Below are positions 9,756 to 64,000 of a stretch of DNA of 64,000 bases, one piece after another. A program made the position numbers and the translations under genes. Every line of letters begins with the position of its first letter. The stretch's first letter is position 1. The notes under the pieces were generated by a model. The model did no database searches. It saw only the letters and a program-made list of their open reading frames with translations, and was not told the DNA's origin. Source of the stretch: Alviniconcha marisindica (Eukaryota > Mollusca > Gastropoda > Provannidae); NCBI GenBank assembly GCA_018857735.1, contig JABMCL010001459.1, positions 15,001 to 79,000 on the forward strand, in the 5' to 3' direction.

Positions 9756-11723
9756 ACTGTATTCTGTGTGTGTGTGTGTGCATGTGTTACACTATTACAG
9801 TACTGATACTGATACAGTACTGTGGGGGGGGGGGGGGGGGGGGGAGGGGAGAGGACCTAAAAATTTAACCTTCCATAACCAGATTTTTTCTTTTCTTTCT
9901 CCTAGCCAACGCCACTCACAGGTGCTTGTCGATCTTCTTGGCCTCCCTGTACTTGCGCAGCAGGTTCCTCAGCACACGCATGCGGCGGATCCACAGGATC
10001 TTGGTGGGCATACGAGCATTGGCTGTTCCCTTGCGCTTGCCGTGGCCCATGTGGCGACCCTTGCGACGGGCCAGGGCATTCTTGCGGACACGAGCACGGG
10101 AGTGCACCTTGACAGGCTTGCGGATAATGAGACCATCCTTGATCAGCTTGCGGATGTTTTGACCTGAAAATAAAACAAGCCATGTCACAAATTTTTAAAT
10201 TCAAATGACACACCTTCAACACTGGAAGACTGATTGCATCCACAAACTGGCATTTGTACAGGATCCCTTATTTGTTCAAACACCAAGCGCTTGAGTGGCA
10301 ACCATCTTTTGCATCAATAATCGTAATAGAACACACATGAAAAATAGACATTTGCGCCCCCCCCACTTTAAAAAAAACAAAAATTCATCTCAGACTTTTT
10401 AGTATAAAACTTTTTTGTTCTCTTTGTTGTTCTTCACCTGTTATGCTTACACTGTATGCACTCAACATGTGTTTGGAATCATCACTATATTCACTGTTTT
10501 ACAATGACATGTCAAAACCTTTTAACTGAGCATGTTTGATTATGAATGTTCAATTCCATGCTTCAATCCATGTGCATTTTTTAATCTAGTTAACATATGG
10601 AAATAAAGACATACTGACAAATCAATTAACTGTTATTATTTGGCAGTCAGTCACAGCCTGTGCATGTGACTAGGCATACTCACGGGAATTTGCATTGGCG
10701 ATCTCATTGGTTTCATTAGGATCCAACCAAACTTTATTTTTTCCGCATTTGAGCACGGCTGCGGAGAGCCGTTTCTGCAATCGCAGTGTACTGCAACGAG
10801 AAGGAAATTGAAGATGTGAATGGGAAATGTGCATAAACATCATGTAAAGAGCAATGTAAAGACTGTAACCCTCAACCTATAAATATAATGCTACATATTA
10901 ATGAGACAAAAACTGAATAATGACCAATTTTAGAGTGCAACCTCTTAAAAAGCTCCACATGCTTTCCAAAGAACAGTTTGTGCTTTCAGCCCAGCCAACC
11001 ACATACGGTTACAAGTCCAAAGAACATGAATCATGGTAGGAGGTTTGGGTATGGATTCTCTCAGTCTCTTCCTGTGAATCAAAACTCAAAACTCACCTTT
11101 TCCCAACACGACACTGACCCATGTTTGGTGTGTTTGTGTTTGTGCGTGTATGGTGTGCAGGTTACATCTGATTCGCTCAAAATGTCTGTGGCACTAGTGC
11201 TGCTTGTAACTGTAAATGTTAATAACTGTAAAGCGCTAAGACTGCCTCCTGTAAGAAGGGGCGATTTATAAACCATCAAATCTAAGTTATAACAATAATT
11301 ATAACTGACATAGTGTGTGCACATTGCAAAAATCGACAGATACCACAAAATGGTCTTCCTGGTCCAAATTTCATTCCCTAAACCTAAAAACAATCAACAC
11401 TGTGTTTATTAAGACAGTGGAAGAAAAAGGGTGTAATACTGCTTAGACTACAGTCAGAGAGTGACAAAATCTTCAATGGTGACGTAGGAGGTCACTTTAC
11501 GGAATAAATGTGAGATTGGGCCAGTCAAGTCGGCCATATTTCTTGGCGGTGGTGCAACACCACAAGCGAATTATCAATTTCACATTAAATCTCAAAAACC
11601 ATGTTGTTTTCATAATTACGTAACTCTCAACTGAATTATGAAGAACATCTCGGTGTATTTGGAAGGACTCTTGACAAACACTTTCACGAGAAATCAAAGA
11701 ACTTCTGCACAGACTTACCTCAT
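4795..11723 (-). CDS. RPL19: 60S ribosomal protein L19 (eL19), whole gene
   Basis: This gene encodes eL19, a structural protein of the cytosolic large ribosomal subunit. Five exons (11719-11723, 10684-10790, 9920-10163, 6592-6702, 4795-4921) join in frame to 594 nt, or 197 aa plus stop; animal eL19 is about 196 aa. The N-terminus [10 protein letters not shown], the motif [17 protein letters not shown], the basic core around [20 protein letters not shown] and the Lys/Glu-rich helical tail ending DETPKK are diagnostic. All introns have GT and AG ends. The start ATG lies five bases before the first donor, a common layout in this gene. A 5'TOP-like tract and an AATAAA signal bracket it. Intron 3 hosts three H/ACA snoRNAs. 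The gene is divergent from PFK. Confidence 0.97.
5547..5719. repeat. 173-bp element with 14-bp terminal inverted repeats
   Basis: GAATGGGTCACTGA at 5547-5560 is the exact reverse complement of 5706-5719, and partial pairing continues inward (TTTGCTGCTA against TAGCAGG). No clear target-site duplication is visible. It could be a small MITE-like element or a hairpin in the intron. Confidence 0.5.
6499..6521. repeat. poly(G) tract (one T interruption)
   Basis: Twenty-two G with one T at 6505, preceded by a T run; inside RPL19 intron 4. Confidence 0.9.
6592..6702 (-). CDS. RPL19: RPL19 exon 4
   Basis: 111 nt, acceptor CAG at 6703-6705 and donor GTATGT. It encodes [20 protein letters not shown] and [15 protein letters not shown]. 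The flanking Leu and Ser codons are split. Confidence 0.95.
7588..7720 (-). ncRNA. H/ACA box snoRNA, copy 1
   Basis: The RNA lies in the sense orientation of the host intron. The 5' hairpin closes with GCATT and AATGC and has an inner CTCCA/TGGAG stem. The H box is AAAAGA (7662-7657). The 3' hairpin closes with TGCAGC and GTTGCA, with an inner eight-pair stem GGAAACTG/CAGTTTCC. The ACA box at 7593-7591 is exactly three nt from the predicted end. The outer 3' stem changes compensatorily relative to the other copies. It likely guides pseudouridylation in the nucleolus; the target is not assigned. The 5' end is approximate. Confidence 0.8.
8383..8514 (-). ncRNA. H/ACA box snoRNA, copy 2
   Basis: Same architecture: 5' stem GCATT/AATGC, inner CTCCA/TGGAG, H box AAAAGA at 8454-8449, 3' stem TGTAGC/GCTACA, inner GGAAATTG/CAGTTTCC with one G-T pair, and an ACA box at 8388-8386 followed by three nt. 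The likely guide pockets (CGGTAT and GGTCGAAAGT on the 5' hairpin, CATCGTT and TGGTTAAT on the 3' hairpin) are almost unchanged from copy 1. Confidence 0.82.
9235..9366 (-). ncRNA. H/ACA box snoRNA, copy 3
   Basis: H box AAAAGA at 9306-9301, 3' stem GTAGC/GCTAC, ACA at 9240-9238 with three nt after it, and 5' stem GCATT/AATGC. The inner 5' stem is weaker (CTCCA against TGGAT) and its loop is diverged, so this copy could be decaying. It lies within a ~242-bp duplication of the copy 2 region. Confidence 0.75.
9682..9750. repeat. (GA)n microsatellite
   Basis: About 34 GA units in RPL19 intron 3. Confidence 0.95.
9824..9844. repeat. poly(G) tract, 21 nt
   Basis: On the RPL19 strand this is a C run about 80 nt past the exon 3 donor. 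Confidence 0.9.
9920..10163 (-). CDS. RPL19: RPL19 exon 3
   Basis: 244 nt, acceptor CAG at 10164-10166 and donor GTGAGT. It encodes [20 protein letters not shown], the basic [20 protein letters not shown] block and the helix ending AKKIDKH. This is the rRNA-binding core of eL19. Confidence 0.97.
10164..10683 (-). other. RPL19 intron 2
   Basis: 520 bp, AT-rich, with a pyrimidine-rich 3' end. No further gene was recognised. A C-box-like GTGATGA near 10480 and CTGA near 10393 lack a terminal stem and were not accepted as a snoRNA. Confidence 0.7.
10684..10790 (-). CDS. RPL19: RPL19 exon 2
   Basis: 107 nt, acceptor CAG at 10791-10793 and donor GTGAGT. It encodes [20 protein letters not shown] and [15 protein letters not shown], the conserved N-terminal domain. 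Confidence 0.96.
10791..11718 (-). other. RPL19 intron 1
   Basis: 928 bp without recognisable genes or tandem repeats. Confidence 0.7.
11719..11723 (-). CDS. RPL19: RPL19 exon 1 coding part
   Basis: ATG AG followed by GTAAGT, so five coding bases. The context is CACCATGAG, a good Kozak match. The short 5' UTR (about 38 nt) starts in a pyrimidine tract. Confidence 0.9.
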
Positions 11724-11750
11724 GGTGCTTCCTGTCTCACGTTGTTAGAT

Positions 11751-11761
11751 AAAAGGAAGAG
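11751..11761 (-). promoter_or_regulatory. 5'TOP-like start of RPL19
   Basis: On the minus strand CTCTTCCTTTT is a C-initiated pyrimidine tract just upstream of the 38-nt leader. Such tracts mark the transcription start of ribosomal protein genes and confer mTOR-dependent translation. The exact start base is inferred. Confidence 0.6.
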
Positions 11762-12071
11762 CGGGGTATGCTGGGTAAATGTGATCAACTTTTTGATCTA
11801 CATATTTTATAGTCAACAGAGCTGTTTTGGTGTCTGCACCCAAACTTTGTCAAAATCGCTTAGATTAACTTCGATTTTGCTATTATTATCAATTTTATTT
11901 TATATGCTTTGATGACGTTACAAAGAAAATAATTTGCACCGGAAGTGCTTCTGAAAGTCTCCCAAAGGGTCAAGGTCTAAAAGGTCAAGGATATCAACGG
12001 ATGAGCTGAATACATCCGCTCCAGTCTTTTATTTTCTAGTGATCTGACCTTTTTGCGGAACCTTGCCCAAA
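11762..12071. promoter_or_regulatory. bidirectional promoter region between RPL19 and PFK
   Basis: 310 bp separate the RPL19 TOP from the PFK start codon. Visible motifs are ACCGGAAGTG (11938-11947, ETS consensus), TGACGT (11913-11918, CRE half-site) and two nuclear-receptor-type half-sites, TCAAGGTCT (11970-11978) and AAGGTCAAGG (11981-11990). No TATA box was found at a sensible place. Function is inferred from motif match alone. Confidence 0.5.
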
Positions 12072-60163
<48,092 letters not shown>

Positions 60164-60424
60164 GCACCACCACCACCACCACCACCAGGTGGCTGGACGC
60201 AGCCGCCACAGGACGGCTGCGTGTGAAGGCGTGAGAGCAGCGAGACGAGGGCGCTGCATGCAGCCAGTCACCACCAGTCTCTCTGGACAATGAGGAGCGG
60301 CCATCCTGTTTGCGGGTGTCGCAGCCTTCGTCAGGCTCTGCAGTGCAAACTGAGTTTTGTGTTGTGTTTTGATCCCGGAGGAAAGAGTGATTAGCATGCC
60401 ATTTTCCATGTACTCAGTGACAGT

Positions 60425-60755
60425 TGTGTGGAATTTAATAAGGGGGAGGGGGGCAGAGGGGGTAGTAACCAGTATGGTTAAAGTGTGTGTTTTGTGGAAT
60501 TCAATAAGGTGAGGAGGGGGGGTAGTAACCAGTATGGTTAAAGTGTTTTGTGGAATTCAATAAGGTGAGGAGGGGGGGGGGGGGGTAGTAACCAGTATGG
60601 TTAAAGTGTGTGTTTTGTGGAATTCAATAAGGTGAGGAGGGGGGGTAGTAACCAGTATGGTTAAAGTGTGTGTGTGGTTTGTAGAATTCAGTTGGCGGGG
60701 GGGGGGGGGTAGTGCAGTACAGTAACCAGTATGGCTAAAGTGTGTGTGTGGTTTT
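60425..60755. repeat. ~65-bp tandem repeat with G runs
   Basis: Five units of GTGGAATTCAATAAGGTGAG, a G run of 6-14, and TAGTAACCAGTATGGTTAAA. G-run length varies between units. Confidence 0.92.
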
Positions 60756-61591
60756 CTTCACTGTTTGCCGCTGTAGGTCTGGTCTTGCCAGTTAGGCTTC
60801 TTGCAAAAATGGTTGTCATAACTGCCGACAAGTTTGCCTGAGGTACACAGCTCTTTTGACTGGAGAAAAAAGATCAGGGCAGTCCGTGCGACCATCACGG
60901 TATTGATCAAGGCAGTCGGCTGTAGGGAAAGTCGTTACAGCCTTGGCTTCTCTCCAGGCAAAGCTAGTGCAGCTTTGCCTGACAACAAGCTTTATTGAAC
61001 TTAGCCATTTGTCCCATTTATTTAGATTTTTTTTGTTTTGCCCTTGGTCTAGTTCCAAGGGCGCTGGCATTGGGAGGTCAAAGTTAAAGTTTAATTTTCG
61101 AGATCATGTACAAGATCATGTGCATAGCAAACGTTTTGTTTGTTTTAGTGATTGTGACTGTTGTATGTACTTAAGGATCATTGAGACATTTCCAGGCTCA
61201 CCACAAACCTTAGAAACTGACTTTTGTCATGAGATTCTATTGAAATGTTCAACTTTTTATGATAATAGTCTGTGGGATTTCTGGGATATGTCTGTTCACA
61301 TTGGTCTCAGTGACCTTGACTTATATTCAAGGTCGCAGCTGCTACTAAGTACTGAGTTAGTGTAGTCACACTAGCTAAATATAGTTTTAAAAAAAGAAAA
61401 GATTATTACTCTCTTCACCCCAGCTTTTGTTAAAATTGCTTCCCTTGTATTCCATTCTATTAAGTTTTTATGCAAGCACTTGGGTGTAATTCATGTATTA
61501 CAGTTTTGAGCGTGAATCAATTGAGCTTTTTGATGATTGTCCTCATTTTCAGTCATACTGCTTCAGCATACCCTCTTAACAAATGGGGGGA

Positions 61592-61609
61592 GGGGGGGGG
61601 GGGGGGGGG
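61592..61609. repeat. poly(G) tract, 18 nt
   Basis: Uninterrupted G run downstream of PFK. Confidence 0.9.
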
Positions 61610-62145
61610 CTGGAATTACTCTGTCCATCTGTTTGTGTGTCTGTCTGTGCTTTGTCCAAAAGAGATTATCTGAACTCCTGAACCTTTTGTAGCCAAACTT
61701 GGTATGGTGGTGCCGCATTGTGAAGGGGAGTGCCACGCAGAATATTGGGTTGCTGCCTTTGTCAAGTTTGTGTACGAGACTGAACTGGTTTGTTTCGTTG
61801 CTGTTGTTTTGGGGTGGGGGTGGTATTGTGTGTGGCGACAGTTTGGCTCAAATTTACGCGTATGGCGGTTGTAAATACTAATTTGTGAACGGCATCAGCG
61901 TCACAGTGAGTTATCAGCTTTAACAGCCTAGTTATCAGTTTTCATAGTTTGATTACCAGGTAAACTCTCTACCCTAGCACAGGTTTTAGTTGTGTGAAAC
62001 TGTATAATTTATATGCAGGGTTGTTGTTGTTGTTGTTGGTTTTCTGGAGAAATGCCATTGATTTGAACCTGGATGGGACAGAGTGAGTAAACCTGATGTA
62101 TCCGCAAGTTGCGATCCATGTCCAGTAAAGCTAACTGGAATATAG

Positions 62146-62165
62146 CCCCCCCCCCCCCCCCCCCC
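62146..62165. repeat. poly(C) tract, 20 nt
   Basis: C run followed by a C-rich 160-bp stretch. Confidence 0.9.
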
Positions 62166-62324
62166 TCCCCACCCACTCCCACCCCACTTGACCCTAACCA
62201 TCACTTTCCTCAAGCAGCCACTCAGGAAACTGCTACCCCCACCTGTCCAGGCACCTACCCCCCAGCCCTCTCTCCCAAGCCTCCCTCCCCCCAAAGCCAA
62301 AAGCCGACCCAAAGATTGTTTGTC

Positions 62325-62590
62325 TCCTCATAGTTTTGCACTAAAGTCAAACGAGAAGACACGTTTTTCTCCTCATAGTTTTGTACTAAAGTCAAACGAG
62401 AAGACACATTTTTCTCCTCATAGTTTTGCACTAAAGTCAGACGAGAAGACACGTTTTTCTCCTCATAGTTTTGCACTAAAGTCAGACGAGAAGACATGTT
62501 TTTCTCCTCATAGTTTTGCACTAAAGTCAAACGAGAAGACATGTTTTTCTCCTCATAGTTTTGCACTAAAGTCAAACGAGAAGGCACCTT
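62325..62590. repeat. 45-bp tandem repeat
   Basis: Six units of CACTAAAGTCAAACGAGAAG, ACACGTTTTTCTCCTCATAG, TTTTG. Confidence 0.95.
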
Positions 62591-62784
62591 TTTTACAGTT
62601 TAGCAAGGGCTCCTAGTGAACTGGTATCCTTGGACAGTCCCTCTTGCCTCAGCGTCCATTACCTTTGCTGGGCTGTTGGTGGTATATGTGTGTACACGCA
62701 AGTTCCATATTCATGCCACCCGTCTCTTTGGTAGAACTGTGTCTGACAACAGAACTGTGTCTGACAGTAGAGTTGTGCCTGACA

Positions 62785-63135
62785 TTGACTGAAGCGTGAC
62801 AGCGTGCAGTCCTGACTTTGGTGTGCTTCTCTGAAAGAGTCTGTTGTACTCACAAGTCCACTCTTCATACAATCCACCTTCGTTTTAGGATTGTGTCTGA
62901 GACTGAAGTATGACAGCATGCAGTCCTAACTTTGGTGTGCTTCTCTGAAAGAGTGTTGTACACACAAGTCCACTCTTCATACAATCCATCTCTGTTTTAG
63001 GATTGTGTCTGAGACTGAAGTATGACAGCGTGCAGTCCTAACTTTGGTGTGCTTCTCTGAAAGAGTGTTGTACACACAAGTCCACTCTTCATACAATCCA
63101 TCTCTGTTTTAGGATTGTGTCTGAGACTGACGGAA
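62785..63135. repeat. ~118-bp tandem repeat
   Basis: About three units sharing CTTTGGTGTGCTTCTCTGAA, CAAGTCCACTCTTCATACAA and TTTTAGGATTGTGTCTGAGA. Confidence 0.9.
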
Positions 63136-63729
63136 GTGCGACAGTGTGCACAGTCCCAATTTTGACCTACTTCTGTTTTTGTTATCATTTGATTCTGTTA
63201 GCAGGATATTCATGCCTTGACCTTTGTTCTGAGTGATACCATGTGATGTACGCTGGCAGTTGTCACTACGTTGACCCTGGCTTATTTCAATGACACAGTT
63301 GCCAATTTTATACACAGTGTTCTTGATTTTGGACTGTTGCTGCGTGTACAATTAATAATTATGCATGTGTGTTGGTTCAGAGACCTTTCTGGTTTGACCA
63401 GAGTTATTTATTTGCTTCTTTTTCCCTGTGTGTGATACAATTACTAGCTTACACTTTGTAGTGAGCTGTAGTGTTGACAATCTTAATTCAGAGTTTCTGT
63501 AAACTGCTCTTGTGTGTGTGGTTTTTGTTTGATACATTTTAAATGCAAGCCCGCTTAACATTAGTTTCTCTTGTTTTCCCCCCTTTTTGATTGTAATTTG
63601 GGGTAACTATCTTTTTGTGTGTGTAGAATTGTTGCATGAAAATCAGAGATTTCATAGGTTCAGGCACAATTTACCCTCCCAGCAAAGGAAGCGGCCCAAC
63701 CATCACCCTAGACTCCGTTCTTTGCCAGC

Positions 63730-64000
63730 AATGTAATAGTGGAAAGAGAAACACCACACAGTTGTAACAGACTGAATATTTTCTGACTAATATGTCTGTA
63801 ATAGTGGAAAGAGAAACACCACACTGTTGTAACAGACTGAATATTTTCAAGGAAAATGGGGACCTGACTAATATGTATGTAATAGTGGAAAGAGAAACAC
63901 CACACTGTTGTAACATACTGAATATTTTCAAGGAAAATGTGGATCTGACTATTATGTATGTAATAGTGGAAAGAGAAACACCGCAATGTTGTAACAGACT
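63730..64000. repeat. ~80-bp tandem repeat, runs off the window
   Basis: Four units of TAATAGTGGAAAGAGAAACA, CCACACTGTTGTAACAGACT, GAATATTTTCAAGGAAAATG; truncated by the window edge. Confidence 0.92.

Larger units (their letters stand above)
6703..9919 (-). other. RPL19 intron 3, snoRNA host intron
   Basis: 3.2 kb. It holds three related H/ACA snoRNAs at 7588-7720, 8383-8514 and 9235-9366. It also holds internal duplications: 8274-8515 matches 9128-9370, and 8213-8275 matches 8613-8685. A (GA)n run and a poly(G) tract lie near its 5' end. Confidence 0.85.
60164..64000 (+). other. PFK 3' UTR and downstream flank
   Basis: A (CAC)n stretch follows the stop, then four short arrays and two G or C runs. 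I did not recognise a canonical AATAAA here, so the transcript end is unknown. No further gene was recognised to the window edge. Confidence 0.6.

Noticed and set aside
10393..10484. C/D box snoRNA in RPL19 intron 2
   Set aside because: GTGATGA and CTGA are present but about 90 nt apart without a terminal stem or internal C'/D' boxes.

Overview
The window is nuclear DNA of an animal. Spliced genes with GT-AG introns, tRNA-derived SINEs, a LINE remnant and intron-hosted snoRNAs show this. The proteins and the repeat style fit a marine lophotrochozoan, most likely a gastropod mollusc; that assignment is inference. No bacterial, organellar or CRISPR features were seen.

Two protein genes stand head to head. 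On the minus strand, 11761 to about 4745, is a complete five-exon ribosomal protein L19 gene (197 aa), with a 5'TOP-like start and an AATAAA signal. Its third intron carries three copies of an H/ACA box snoRNA. About 310 bp away on the plus strand starts ATP-dependent 6-phosphofructokinase (PFK). I could place 19 coding exons over 48 kb (12072-60163), about 778 codons. By homology one short penultimate exon (~103 nt) is still missing, and exon 13 reads correctly only if one G is discounted.

Layout: 1-4740, transposon debris (SINE, an interspersed repeat, a LINE reverse-transcriptase remnant split by an 18-bp tandem array, microsatellites). 4745-11761, RPL19. 11762-12071, shared promoter with ETS-, CRE- and ERR-like sites. 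12072-60163, PFK, whose introns are largely tandem repeats, with intron 11 alone 15 kb. 60164-64000, PFK 3' UTR or flank with four more short arrays.

The most unusual signal is that several PFK tandem arrays are built from the splice junction of the neighbouring exon. The exon 8 and 17 acceptors, the exon 13 and 15 donors, and pieces of exons 7, 18 and the last exon were each copied with adjoining intron sequence and amplified 2 to about 30 times. The gene therefore shows many near-identical splice sites beside the real ones. I know of no description of this as a recurrent pattern in one gene. It needs RNA evidence and a check against assembly artefact.
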